60,000 nt of DNA from Nematostella vectensis (GCF_932526225.1 NC_064040.1:2705894-2765893), one strand, 5' to 3'; positions 21,646 through 31,325 are shown, counted from the first letter of the stretch. Program-made: numbers and translations. Notes: a model not told the origin generated them from the letters alone.

Positions 21646-21700
21646 TCACGCTAGCGTGGCGCTAGCGTGACGCTAGTGTGACGCTAGCGTCGCGCTACGC
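21646..21700. repeat. Short CGCTAGCGTGA tandem repeat
   Basis: About four degenerate 11-bp copies of (C)GCTAGCGTGA between the 3' ends of the convergent replicase and integrase genes. The repeat contains the palindrome GCTAGC. The 3' end of the integrase frame reads into it. Confidence 0.7.
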
Positions 21701-22631
21701 AACTGCGAACGCGCGAAGCCGTGCATAGAGTACGCCGTGTAATACAACACTGGCTGTCCGGGCTCCACGACCCTTTTTAGTATTGGCTATGCCTTGCTTG
21801 TCCACCACGGGTCCGTCGCTCGCCGTCGGCCCTTGTCCTGAAGGTGTTCCTCGTTTACGGCGATGTACACCTCCGTTCCTACCTCTAAGGGGACCTCTAA
21901 GGGGGGCTTTTCGGCTTTGAGAGGCACGCGACTCAGCTTTATGGCGTCTTTAGGCGCAAAGCCAGTCATGCGAGTCTTCGTTGCGTTTATGTCCGAGATG
22001 ACGATTGGCAAAGGAGTAACCCACTCGAGGTTTGTCTCGCCAGATGCAAGCTCCTTCGGGTACTGCGCACGAAATAGGCGCTGTACCAGCCAGCGATGGA
22101 AAGACTCGGCAAAAGCTTGGCTCCTGTGGTGCCCTGGCTCAGCCCGTCGGACCTCCACCCCGTGGTCTGTTAGGAGCTTTGTGGTAGCACCCTTGAACTC
22201 CGTGCCGTCATCAACCATGAGGACTTTAGGCCATGTGAGAGGTCCCTCTGCATAGATGTCAGCGAGTTCGCGGGAGAGGACGGCCGCGCTCTTAGTCCTC
22301 AGTGGGCGGGCGGCTTTATATCGTTAAGCAACGCCAACGACAGTCAGGGCATACTTGTACCCGCGGTCGGTTGGCAAGAATAGCAGGTCCGACTGTTGGA
22401 TACGGTTTGGTATCTGCTCCGAGAAGTGAGCATAGGTAGTCGGAGGAGGGGGTGTCTGTGTGTAGCCCCCGACGGGCTGCGAGCTTACCCACCTGCGCAC
22501 TCGATCTATGGAGGCTGAGCCCTTGGGAAGTTTGGCATGCAGAGCGGTCACTCCCTGAAGCCGCCTCTGGCGTAGTATATAGGACGAAGGAACGCATCGA
22601 GTTCTTCGTCGGACATGCGCTTCGCCGACAT
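21672..22631 (-). pseudogene. Polinton rve-type integrase (broken)
   Basis: The start was chosen at MSAKRMSDEELDAFLRPIYY (ATG at 22631), the N-terminal helical part seen in Polinton integrases. A frameshift near 22560 leads to GGYTQTPPPPTTYAHFSEQI and then QSDLLFLPTDRGYKYALTVV. An in-frame TAA lies at about 22324, the frame then continues RYKAARPLRTKSAAV to MVDDGTEFKGATTKL and QAFAESFHRWLVQRL. The catalytic triad D (QSDLLF), D (VDDGTE) and E (AFAESF) is still visible. A second in-frame stop (TAG, 21787-21789) is followed by another 38 or so open codons to 21672. The enzyme would insert the linear element with 6-bp duplication. Two stops and one frameshift make it non-functional. Confidence 0.8.
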
Positions 22632-22824
22632 TACGTTTCGGCAATAATGTATCGCGGTACATTGCAACAGGTGTATCAGTCTCCAACAGGCGGTTGCCGT
22701 CTGCTCGGGTAGTGCTGCACGAAGCGCTCGGTCTTTCTGAGGTCGGTAGGCCCTCGGAGAACGGCATTGGCGAACCTCTAAGCGCACTCCCTGTCTGCGC
22801 GCCACAGCTACGACACCTTCGGTG

Positions 22825-23496
22825 TCACCCACCCATCGACCGCACTTTCGGTATCACTCGCTTAGCAGCGGCTGCTACCTCGTGCATAGCACTCCACAGC
22901 TGGTCTGCGATCTTCTTATACGTATACGTATACGCATGCGTATACGCGCAGTATGGAAAAAGGTCGCCTAGACGCAGCGCTGGAACGGCAGCTGCATCAC
23001 AGCAAGCGCTAACTGCGTAGCCGATGGCGAGAGCGCCGGCGCCAATGTACGCCAACTCGGCGTTTTTCTGCGTTTTGCTGGGGATGTAGTAGTCGGACAG
23101 CTCAGGAGCCCGCATCGACTCCAGGGATTGTTTTGGCCGGGTCTGGTTGTAGAGTTTGAGCGCGTAGTCAGTGTCGGTGAAGTTTTGCTTTGCGAGGGAC
23201 CCTCTCTCGCCACTTTGAGCTTGCCAATCGAGGAATTTTTGTCGCCGCTGCTGGTAGCGTCCATAGTCTTGTTGGTATTTCTCTAGGGCCTTGTCGTGCC
23301 TCTCCTTCTCAGCTAAGGCAGGGCTCTCATCGTTCGACAGGAACTTTGCGAGGTAGTTGCCACCAACGAATGCAGTCGCGTTTAGGACTGCTGGTGTACA
23401 AGTGACGTTGCATGACGTCTGGCCCACGATGAGAGCGTTAAATGGGATGTTTTTCGGGTCCATACCGCGCTGCCGCAGTGCTTCGCGCAGAAACAC
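22825..23496 (-). CDS. Polinton membrane-associated protein with fused ATPase-like N-terminus
   Basis: A 223-codon frame. Residues 12-29 (MDPKNIPFNALIVGQTSC) look like the start of a packaging-ATPase P-loop region, but the loop ends in NVT where GKT/S is expected. The rest is of another type: an acidic/basic helical part (ERHDKALEKYQQDYGRYQQR, then QNFTDTDYALKLYNQTRPKQ), a hydrophobic segment AYIGAGALAIGYAVS and a C-terminal tail containing a CGTATACGTATACG repeat-encoded stretch (AYTHAYTYTY). I read it as a fusion made by internal deletion of the ATPase gene into the neighbouring conserved gene. The function of the latter is unknown. It starts 17 bases downstream of the major capsid stop codon. 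Confidence 0.5.
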   Translation of the reverse strand: MFLREALRQRGMDPKNIPFNALIVGQTSCNVTCTPAVLNATAFVGGNYLAKFLSNDESPALAEKERHDKALEKYQQDYGRYQQRRQKFLDWQAQSGERGSLAKQNFTDTDYALKLYNQTRPKQSLESMRAPELSDYYIPSKTQKNAELAYIGAGALAIGYAVSACCDAAAVPALRLGDLFPYCAYTHAYTYTYKKIADQLWSAMHEVAAAAKRVIPKVRSMGG

Positions 23497-23512
23497 GTTT
23501 CGGCGTCTGTAC

Positions 23513-24640
23513 TCAGTATTGTATGGACTCTAGCTGTCCGTTCATAAGGTTCATTTGGGCGTCGGCCACCACAAACACGTGACAGTTTACGGTACCCGTG
23601 CCGCTCGCAGTGCGTTTTATCTCGAGGTGCACACCGTCGCGGGTGTTGACCAATCGGAGACCACCCCCATGGATAGCACTGTCGTCCGTCGTTCGAAGGT
23701 CGATCCACAGAGCAAACTTGTTATCGCCATAGAACGACTCGGGGCCGACCGCCGGGGCGGCAGGCGCTCCGCTGTGCCCCCCCCGGGGAGGGGCGGACGA
23801 ACCGCGTTTTTGCCTCCCTCCAGAAATCCGTGGGGCGCAGCCCCTGGCTGAAGACCTTGTTTGGCATGCCGTCGATTGTAACGCGAACGCTCTTGATGTC
23901 GGGGTACACGAACTTCTCAGAGTCGCGAGCCCCTGCCGTGTATGGCTCCACAAAGAGGAGCAACAGACCACTCATAGACCTTCGCGGCAGGTTGTGACTC
24001 TCGTTGATTATGCTGTCCGTCTCTTTGCTAATCACGAAGGTCTTGTGAAGGTTCACTTGCTCGTAGAAGAACGTTGTGCCGTTTTGGTAGGCGGCGGCTG
24101 CAGACCGGGCGAGGTTGTCGTCCCTCAGGCTTTCGTATTCCAGCTCTAGATTTTTGACGCCATAGGATAATTTGGTAGCATCGCTTCCGACTACTACCTG
24201 GTCAACCGTTGCGAACGTGATCTCGAAGAGCAGCGCCTCGGAGAGCGCCCTTGGGTACAGTACGCCGTGGTCCGCCAGCAGAGAATGGTCTAGCGGTATG
24301 GTGTACCTCGCCCCGTGGGCAGCGTTTAGAGCGTTCTCCTTGGCGTTACTAGTCGCTTTATCGCCAGCCTTGGAGCGAAGCTTGCGCATGTTTTCTGACT
24401 GTATGCCCTACTCCAGGCGGTCCTCTCTCTCGACCTTGGACAGGTAAAGCTCCTCATACGTCTTGAAGACGTCGTAGCGGTTGGTGTCCTGGATCGTTTC
24501 TCCTGCAAACGTGATTTTCAGGCGGCTCACGAGATTTCGGCAGACGTTGTTCACGACGGTATTATTTGCATGGCCTGAGATGGAGAGATAGAGACCGACC
24601 CTGAAGGAGCCAGGCACGAGCGTGACGCCTTCCGATCACT
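23513..24640 (-). pseudogene. Polinton major capsid protein, double-jelly-roll type (broken, N-terminus missing)
   Basis: The readable protein begins SEGVTLVPGSFRVGLYLSIS (about 24637) and continues VVNNVCRNLVSRLKITFAGE with the DRYD-like segment DTNRYDVFKTYEELYLS. An in-frame TAG lies at 24408-24410. It continues through ARYTIPLDHSLLADHGVLYP and LLFEITFATVDQVVVGSD to KSVRVTIDGMPNKVFSQGL. A frameshift near 23815 is followed by SFYGDNKFALWIDLRTTDDS and ends ...GTVNCHVFVVADAQMNLMNG. The order of beta-rich segments fits the Polinton major capsid family. The extreme N-terminus is cut by the AT-rich block starting near 24640. It would form the icosahedral shell; this copy cannot. Confidence 0.72.
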
Positions 24641-25507
24641 GGACGAAAAAACGGATTTGCAGATATAGTAAATATGTTTTGCAACTATGGTAAAGTCCAT
24701 ATTTACTCGCCTTTACTCAAATTCAAATATTGAATTTGCTTTATATTTGGCACCAAGACAAACCAAGTGAAGGCCGATTTTACTTCATATTTGCTAATAT
24801 ATCAAAAACAGTGCAAAGAACGGATTTGCAGTTCTATTCACGCACCTGTAAATACGATAGCAAATGTTATGTTTTCGTCATGTTTGCTTGCATTTGCTCA
24901 TGATGCAAAGAGTGTATATTCATTATATTTACTACTACAGCAAGGGTCACTTTTGCAAATTATTTGCCCATCAAAAAACATCTTTGCAAATTTGCCTTTT
25001 GCACGGCGTGCGAATGTTACCAATTAATACATTTGTTCTAAATTTGCAGTTAGGACAAACCAATAGATCCCATCTGCCCCTTCCCACAAAATATGTTAAG
25101 ATATATACAGAGAGACCAACAAGCATATCTACTGAAATCCTTTATTTCATTTATTTTCTGTAATCAGTAAAATATAATCGGTATTTATACATTTGGTTTG
25201 GTCCAATAAGTGTATATTTCAAAATAAATAAATTACTATAAACATTATTTTATCAGCTCTTGGCCAAAGTAATAATTCTTTGAATATTATTCTTTCAATA
25301 TTTTAAATAAATCACATCTCCTTTATATAATAAATTGTAGCCTCATCTACTGTTTTTCGAGGAAAATAGTTCAATAATAAATCTGAATACTCATGAACTT
25401 GTTGTAATAAAAATCGTTGTGAATTTGTAAATCAAAGTCGATCACTATATGCTTCAACAATAACATTTTTTGTGCCAACGCACAAGTCCATCATTCATAG
25501 CAAAATA
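24641..25507. other. AT-rich block interrupting the Polinton
   Basis: About 870 bp of low-GC sequence inside the GC-rich element, full of ATTTGCAAAT-type words (ACGGATTTGCAG at 24651 and again near 24820). It separates two divergent genes that both lack their starts. CGATCACT occurs at both edges (24634-24641 and about 25440), possibly a target duplication. A weak minus-strand frame near 25300-25480 (EAYSDRL, stop, FTNSQRFLLQQVHEYSDLL) looks a little like a decayed coding sequence. No family was recognised. Confidence 0.5.
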
Positions 25508-26306
25508 GAGAAGCGCAACGCAAACGACCGCTGAAACATCGTTCACCACAGAGAGGGCAGCGACAAGGCTCGGTCTCCAGTCCCTCAGGGAGAAATACCC
25601 AGACCTTAACGAGAATCTGATACGGTTCCAGTCAGACCAGAGGGGGAAGACGCTTATACGGGTTCGTAACCTCGGCAAAGGGGTTTGGACTAAACCAAGT
25701 CAGCTGTTCAATGAGGACGGGGGCGTTCGACAGGACGTTGCAAAGCTGAAAGGCTTCAAGCTGGCGATGGGGTCCGTGGCAGAGATAGACGCGGTCATCC
25801 AGGAGAACACAGAACGAGTCCAAGAGCTGCAAGGGGTGGTAGCCACAGACAGGGAGACCATCGACGACCCTAACACGTCAGAGAGTCGCCACCAAGAGGC
25901 CCGTGAGCGCAACGAGGAGAGGCTGTCCGAGATTGACGAACTAGAACGCGAAAACCGAGAGCTCGAGAACCAAACGCCGCTAGGAGAGCGCATCAAAGCC
26001 ATCTTCAAAAAGTACGGCTTTACCGTCACCGCTATCGGGTTGGCCGTAGCGACGACGATCGCGGCCATTGTGACGTCGCTCGGCAAGTCGCTCTCCTCCG
26101 TGGCCAGAGGGGTCGGTAACGGGCTTAAGGCTATCGGGAAAAAGCTAGGCGAGCTTCTCCCTGGGCTAGTAGCCAGCATCGCGAACTTCGTGTTTAAGGC
26201 TGCAGAAGAAGCGGTGAAATTCCTTGGCGAAAATGCGTGGCTGCTCATTCTAGCCGTAGCCGCGTTCTTGGTTCGTCGAATGCAAAGCAGTCATCGGAAC
26301 AAGTAA
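25508..26306 (+). CDS. Polinton coiled-coil/transmembrane protein (5' truncated)
   Basis: Open from just after a TAG (near 25506) without an early ATG. The first internal Met is at 25767. Before it: RAATRLGLQSLREKYPDLNE, GKTLIRVRNLGKGVWTKPSQ, QLFNEDG. After it comes a strongly charged coiled-coil (EIDAVIQENTERVQELQG ... ERLSEIDELERENRELENQ), then FTVTAIGLAVATTIAAIVTS, a glycine-rich amphipathic part (SVARGVGNGLKAIGKKLGEL), LPGLVASIANFVF and a C-terminal hydrophobic helix AWLLILAVAAFLV followed by RR. This pattern recurs in cnidarian Polintons. I infer a virion or membrane-active protein; the function is unproven. Its end overlaps the convergent gene by 16 bases. Confidence 0.65.
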
Positions 26307-27451
26307 TACGCCGCGGCCACCGCGAGTGCCGACAACCACGCCTTGAGGGGGGTGTGGTCACTTTTTTCGCCCGGTCCGGGTGCGCTTGCCGTTCCGGCGG
26401 CAGTCATGCTATGCGCAGCGTGCGTACGTGGAGAGGGGGCAGGGGCCGCGCCCTCTGCGTGCACTTTCGCAGGGGCGGAAGCCTTGCTTCGCAGCCGGGA
26501 CGGCACGCGGTCGATCCCAGGGTCAGTCAAGTGTTGCACCCTAGGATGCCCACCGGCCATGTTATGAGCACCGTTTGGCTTTGTCTCGGTGTTGATCGCG
26601 TTTGCGCCGAGCGTCATGGAGTCTGTGGCTTTCTGCAGCTTATTGTTGTAGCCCACGACGCTTTGCGTGTTTATCACCAGATCGCTCGGCATCAGCCACA
26701 CTCCTGGTGCGACCGCAAGACTCAGTCTCACCTTGGCCTTCTGCACGGCTAACTGGTACCTTTGCAAGCTTTGAGCGATGTCGTTTTCTATTATCTTGTC
26801 TTCAAGCAGCTTCGTGAACTCCGCCTGCGCCTCCATGGCCGGCCCGCCGGCCCCCGCAATAGACGAACGGACGTTTACCTGCGCGCCAAGCACTGTGTAG
26901 ACGAACGCCTCGACCGAGCGATCAAGTCTTCCTAGCCCTGCTTTTGTCAGCCCCTCACCTTTGGGAGGCGCAAACCAGCTATATTGCACGTCCCCGTGGT
27001 CGTCGTTGCGTATGTAACCCACCTGCTCCCCACTATTGTACGTCCCACCTTCGTCGCTAAACAGATTGAGGTGGCTCGGGTACTCGTCCGCCGCCGTGTC
27101 GTAGCCACGGATCACGTGCACGTTGCGATACCCCTCCCCCGGGTAGAACACAAACACATCGCCTAGCCCGTGGTTCCGCCCGCCTTTCCATCGGAAGTCC
27201 GGCTTACGCGGCAAACCGAACTCTATACATAGACGCTCGAAAGCGGCCTTCTTGTAGGGGTTACCTTTTTGCGTGAACGGGGTGTCGCCAGGCAGGGGGG
27301 CGCCGGGCTCGTAGAGTATCCTCCGGGTGGTAAAGTAGAAGTGAAACCTTAGAAATCCCCTGATGACAGAGGGGAGCGTGGCGAAAGCGGGGTCGACTAG
27401 GGACACCCCACATCCGGCGGTTGCGCACCAGACCGCCGATAAGGCGCCCAC
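26291..27451 (-). CDS. Polinton virion-type protein with C-terminal membrane helix
   Basis: An intact 386-codon frame, the best preserved gene of the element. Notable segments: SVIRGFLRFHFYFTTRRILY, NPYKKAAFERLCIEFGLPRK, DFRWKGGRNHGLGDVFVFYP, FSDEGGTYNSGEQVGYIRND, AFVYTVLGAQVNVRSSIAG, QRYQLAVQKAKVRLSLAVAP, LVINTQSVVGYNNKLQKATD. A low-complexity Ala/Pro/Ser linker follows, then a C-terminal anchor KAWLSALAVAAAYYLFR. I recognise the pattern as a conserved Polinton protein of cnidarians. A structural or membrane-attached role is inferred from the tail anchor and from its neighbours. It is convergent with the preceding gene, and its start abuts a truncated gene on the other strand. Confidence 0.65.
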   Translation of the reverse strand: MGALSAVWCATAGCGVSLVDPAFATLPSVIRGFLRFHFYFTTRRILYEPGAPLPGDTPFTQKGNPYKKAAFERLCIEFGLPRKPDFRWKGGRNHGLGDVFVFYPGEGYRNVHVIRGYDTAADEYPSHLNLFSDEGGTYNSGEQVGYIRNDDHGDVQYSWFAPPKGEGLTKAGLGRLDRSVEAFVYTVLGAQVNVRSSIAGAGGPAMEAQAEFTKLLEDKIIENDIAQSLQRYQLAVQKAKVRLSLAVAPGVWLMPSDLVINTQSVVGYNNKLQKATDSMTLGANAINTETKPNGAHNMAGGHPRVQHLTDPGIDRVPSRLRSKASAPAKVHAEGAAPAPSPRTHAAHSMTAAGTASAPGPGEKSDHTPLKAWLSALAVAAAYYLFR

Positions 27452-27480
27452 GCTTCGTGGCGCTCCGGCAGTGCTCGCTG

Positions 27481-28056
27481 TTTAACATCTGGTATAATCT
27501 CGAGCGGGAGCATCAGATAACGACTATAGCCTCCCTCCCGCCCGTCGCTACTCTGCCAGCCGGGCACCACACGGCCGAGTCCATCGTGGAAACGATCGAC
27601 CGCGCTGAAAGCAAGATTCTGACCGCGAAGCTGGATCCCCTCACCGGGAAGATCGCGCTCATGTCCAAAGGCGTTGCGTTCCTGAATGCCGAGCTTTGCG
27701 CAATCATTTGGCTCAGAGGCTAAAGACGATCAGTTTGGGGGGCGGGGCCTCGCACTGCCCTTGGGGGGGCCCCACTTAAGGTGACTTTGCCGAAAATAGA
27801 GGCCCTCTACATCTTCTGCGATATCGTAGACCGCACGCAATGCTTCGCCATAGACGAGCCTTCAAACGTTCTCGCTTGCCTAGAAACCCGCGGGAGGCCG
27901 CACGAGAAAGTCGTCTATGGGCCCGACATCCCCGTTTGTGTCGCAGCATCTTCCTCTGAGTTTGTCTCGAGTATCCAAATATGGATCAGGGATGACCGCG
28001 ATAGACGGGTGGACTTTAAGGGCAAGCCTGTTCGCCTCGTATTAGAGCTAACCTAG
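27481..28056 (+). pseudogene. Polinton minor-capsid/penton-like protein (5' truncated, one stop)
   Basis: The homologous part begins FNIWYNLEREHQITTIASLP and runs through AGHHTAESIVETIDRAE, LDPLTGKIALMSKGVAFLNA to an in-frame TAA at 27721-27723. The same frame then continues through a G-rich stretch into TLPKIEALYIFCDIVDRTQC, GPDIPVCVAASSSEFVSSIQ and IWIRDDRDRRVDFKGKPVRL to TAG near 28056. The IRDD-x4-V-x-F-x-x-K/G-x-V ending and the ALYIFCDIV segment fit the second capsid-type protein of Polintons. The N-terminal part is missing: the frame is overrun by the start of the divergent gene at 27451, which points to a deletion. The name penton is an inference from family context. Confidence 0.6.
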
Positions 28057-28072
28057 GCCCGACGCAACAAGC

Positions 28073-28776
28073 ATGGCAAACAGCGACGTTAGCAGCGGTG
28101 CCATATACCCCTTGCTTCCAAGCGTCTGCCCCACGATTTGCCCGCAATTGCACATGACGCCTATCGCTCCGGCAAGCATCGGCGGCGACGCGCAAAGCTT
28201 CCGACTCCAGAAAATATGTGACACTCAGGCGGTCCTAGACAACGAGATAACGCATCATCGACAGGTGCGGAAGAAGTATAAGCGCGCCTTTGCTGTTACC
28301 CATGCTGTGTCTGTGGCATCCGGCATCGCTGCAATGCGCTTTCCAGCGCCGGGGTGGGGGTCTCTCTGAGTGGGATAGGGGTTCTGATCGGCGCTTTGCT
28401 GGCAGGGGTCGCTGGGCTGGTCGGTGTCGTGGGCGCGGGCGCGGGGGTAGTCTCTAGGGGTCTTACGAGCAAGGTGGCTAAACACGAAGACACGATGGTT
28501 CTAGCGGAGAGTAAGAAAAACTCGATCGGCGAGCTGGTCTCTAAGGCTCTGCAGGACGGGCATATCTCAGACGAAGAGTTTCGGCTTATACTTCAGGAAC
28601 AAGAGAGATACTACGCGCCCAAGGCCGCTATCAGAGCTCGACACGGCCTCGCACCGCGTGAGAAAAAAAGCAGGAAAGGGCCCTCCCTGGAGACACGCGA
28701 AAAGATGAAAAAGATGCTGCGAGAAATTCGCGAGGAGTTCGGGAGCGAGATGTGTCCGAGTAAAACTAAGGTTTAA
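28073..28776 (+). pseudogene. Conserved Polinton glycine-rich membrane/helical protein (one frameshift)
   Basis: First part 28073-28369: MANSDVSSGAIYPLLPSVCP, then QKICDTQAVLDNEITHHRQV and RKKYKRAFAVTHAVSVASGI. A one-base frameshift near 28350 moves into the second part (to 28776): GVSLSGIGVLIGALLAGVAG plus a Gly-rich hydrophobic stretch (two membrane passes are possible), SRGLTSKVAKHEDTMVLAES, KNSIGELVSKALQDGHISDE, EFRLILQEQERYYAPKAAIR and a very basic tail (REKKSRKGPSLETREKMKKM). Recognised as a recurrent cnidarian Polinton gene; the function is unknown. The C-terminal third survives, at roughly 95% nucleotide identity by eye, in the mini-element at 58532-58732. Confidence 0.65.
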
Positions 28777-28899
28777 ACGCCACGCCAGCGGCTTTGAATT
28801 TACGGCCGAAAAACGGTTATTCCGCGCTCCGTAGGTTGGCGGCCCAATCCACGTTCCTCGTTTTCGCGGCCATCAGGTCCTAGCACAAGGCGCTGGCGT

Positions 28900-29141
28900 C
28901 CCCGACATAGATTAATGATTGTTAACCATCGCTAATTACCCATCTACGCGGAGTGTGTTTTGCGTAGATTTACCCATCTACGCGAAGTGGTCCCGACGAT
29001 GATTAATAACCAGCAACTGTTAGTCTACACGAAACGCGTTTCGGTGCCACTGAAAGCCCCCAGCCTGTGATGGGGCTGGGGGGCCAGAGGGGGGGGATTC
29101 GCGCCTCCCACTCGTTTCTATGAAACCCCCCAGTCCCCCCC
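28900..29141 (-). repeat. Right terminal inverted repeat of the Polinton
   Basis: Inverted relative to 16962-17195. It contains GACATAGATTAATGATTGTT, two extra copies of the hairpin-type motif (CATCTACGCG...GCGTAGAT), ACTTCGCGTAGA on the minus strand, CGAAACGCGTTTCGGTGCCA and the tip TTCTATGAAACCCCCCAGTC. It is somewhat diverged from the left arm. Between 28777 and 28899 lies a short 3' untranslated spacer, which is shared with the mini-element. Confidence 0.85.
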
Positions 29142-29279
29142 TCAAATAACTTTGATGTTGATACAATAACAATGGCTCAGCATGCCAGTTGCGCTACACG
29201 ACAGGAAATTTAATATCCTGTCCAGATAATGGCCTTGCAAATTGCCATCTCATATGTAATTACATCTCATGTATAATTA

Positions 29280-29690
29280 CATAAGGTCTAATAAGGTCTA
29301 ACTGATATAAATGACATTGATTAGTATGATTAACCATACTGCAGGCGAGTAGTATTCTACCAAAGCAGACAAGGCTAGCCTAGCCGGACACTTAGATAAA
29401 GATCCTGGCTCACTGAAAGGGTGAGAGCAAGTTCAGAGCGACTCATGGTGGAATGATTATTTTTATTTTGGGGCAATACGCGACACGGCCCAAATTACAG
29501 ATAATTTCAGCTGCGCTTCAAGACATCTACTGTAGATTTCCTGTTAAGATTCCCAAAGGACTACTCAAGCAAACACAAATAAAACAGCCTAACAGACATA
29601 TGCAGTAGCCGACCACTCTGCGGCAACCCTTATCGGCAATAATAACGCTTTTGCATTGCGCCAGGCATAATCCGTGGTTTCCTGATAGCA
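29280..29690 (+). repeat. Left long TIR of the OTU/CXC transposon
   Basis: Pairs with 36240-36625 on the minus strand with small indels. Conservation is best from GATCCTGGCTCACTG (about 29399) to CGTGGTTT (about 29680). The outermost 100 bp are more diverged. Confidence 0.8.
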
Positions 29691-30166
29691 AAAGCTTAAT
29701 TTCGTTATATTTTACTTGGCTGGCGTTCGCAAGGCCCACTTAAATAGAATGATCTGCAAGAAATTACCCTTCACTTTGTGACTGTATAATAATCGATTAT
29801 CATATATCTACAGTGACTCAAGAAACTTGACTTTGCACTGAACTAGTCACATCCTATTTTCTAAAGCCAATTGCAGTACAAGCCAGGAAATCTAAGGCCG
29901 CTCCTAGCCTCCTCTCCGCAGGCATCTCTAGGTCTAGGTGCTGGAAAATTCAAAACTAAACAAATAGAGAATCTAAGGGTAGGGGCAAAGAAAGTAGCTG
30001 TTATTTACTCATTCTTTTTGGTTGAACAATACTGACACAACTTCGAGCCTGATTGGTATTGGTTCCCATATCTTTTCGTGATAACTGAAATTAATTGTTA
30101 GTTAAATAATGGAAAACCACAGTAGAGACAGTACATGATTTTTAGACATTCTCTACATGAGAAGCC

Positions 30167-30468
30167 ATGAGAAGCCATGAGAAGTGGGTCCGCCTTTATG
30201 ACAGCCTCTTTATTGTGATGAATGAAGATGGAATTGTTGTGGCTTGGAAGCTTTGTAAAGGTAATAGCTTTGCAGTAATTGAAGAGTTGCTATGGGATCT
30301 GAAAGCAAATCTGGATAGACTCAATTGCCAAATAGAACAAATACATGTAGATAACTGCTGCCAATTGGGCCAGAAACTTAATTCTCTGTTTGATGCATCT
30401 TCAGTTAAGCTGGATCCTTTCCATGCTATACAACGTTTTACTTCTACAATCCCAAAGAAAGGTGGATA
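30167..30468 (+). pseudogene. Transposase, 5' piece (split by the Ginger insertion)
   Basis: Reads RSHEKWVRLYDSLFIVMNED, VVAWKLCKGNSFAVIEELLW, LNCQIEQIHVDNCCQLGQK, SVKLDPFHAIQRFTSTIPKK up to GG and half a codon at the insertion point. The VDNCC...LD-x-FHA-x-QR pattern is that of a DDE-type transposase core. The upstream start is unclear, and part of the N-terminus may be spliced or lost. Removing 30469-33514 with one GATA copy joins it in frame to 33519. Confidence 0.6.
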
Positions 30469-30544
30469 TGTTGCAGTCAATAATAAATGTCAGTCCAAAA
30501 TGAAAATGGACTAGTCAAAAATGAAATCAAACCAGTCCATATTC

Positions 30545-31325
30545 GTTTTTAACTAGTTTAAGTAGTGGGGTTAGGGTTAGTTTAAGTAGTGGGGCTAAGG
30601 TTAGTTTAAGTAGTAGGGTTAGGGTTAGTTTAAGTAGTGGGGTTAGGGTTAGTTTAAGTAGTGGGTTTAGGGTTAGTTTAAGTAGTGGGGCTAGGGTTAG
30701 TTTAAGTAGTGGGGTTAGGGTTAGTTTAAGTAGTGGGGCTAGGGTTAGTTTAAGTAGTGGGGTTAGGGTTAGTTTAAGTAGTAGGGTTAGGGCTAGTTTA
30801 AGTAGTGGGGTTAGGGCTAGTTTAAATAGTAGGGTTAGGGTTAGTTTAAGTAGTGGGGCTAGGGTTAGTTTAAGTAGTGGGGTTAGGGTTAGTTTAAGTA
30901 GTGGGGCTAGGGTTAGTTTAAGTAGTGGGGTTAGGGTTAGTTTAAGTAGTGGGGCTAGGGTTAGTTTAAGTAGTGGGGTTAGGGTTAGTTTAAGTATTGG
31001 GGCTAGGGTTAGTTTAAGTAGTGGGGTTAGGGTTAGTTTAAGTAGTGGGTTTAGGGTTAGTTTAAGTAGTAGGGTTAGGGTTAGTTTAAGTAGTGGGGCT
31101 AGGGTTAGTTTAAGTAGTGGGGCTAGGGTTAGTTTAAGTAGTGGGGTTAGGGTTAGTTTAAGTAGTAGGGTTAGGGTTAGTTTAAGTAGTGGGGTTAGGG
31201 TTAGTTTAAGTAGTGGGGCTAGGGTTAGTTTAAGTAGTGGGGTTAGGTCAGTTTAAGTAGTGGGGTTAGGGTTAGTTTAAATAGTAGGGTTAGGGTTAGT
31301 TTAAGTAGTGGCGTTAGGGTGATTT
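30545..31325. repeat. 24-bp telomere-like satellite inside the Ginger element
   Basis: About 32 copies of GGGTTAGGGTTAGTTTAAGTAGTG with G/C and G/A variants (GGGGCTAGGG, GTAGGGTTAGGG). Each unit holds two near-telomeric TTAGGG-like hexamers, a motif that is the telomere repeat of cnidarians. The array lies between the left TIR and the 3' end of the integrase gene. Confidence 0.9.

Larger units (their letters stand above)
16962..29141. mobile_element. Polinton/Maverick-type element (virus-like transposon), about 12.2 kb, decayed
   Basis: Perfect 6-bp target duplications TCAAAT lie at 16956-16961 and 29142-29147. The terminal inverted repeats start with a G-run followed by GACTGGGGGGTTTCATAGAA. 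The interior is strikingly GC-rich compared with the AT-rich flanks. It encodes an rve-type integrase and virion-type proteins, the hallmark gene set of Polintons, which are thought to be integrated virus-like elements with double-jelly-roll capsids. Gene order from the left: Cys-rich protein (+), replicase (+), integrase (-), membrane protein with an ATPase-like start (-), major capsid (-), coiled-coil/membrane protein (+), virion-type protein (-), second capsid-type protein (+) and a glycine-rich helical protein (+). Nearly every gene has a stop, frameshift or truncation, so this copy is dead. No cysteine protease was found. Confidence 0.88.

Noticed and set aside
22844-23020. Plus-strand frame over the 3' end of the membrane-protein gene
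   Set aside because: Opposite-strand shadow; no motif.
16962-29141. Bacterial or viral contamination because of the high GC
   Set aside because: TIRs, an exact 6-bp target duplication and AT-rich eukaryotic flanks on both sides show an integrated Polinton-type element.
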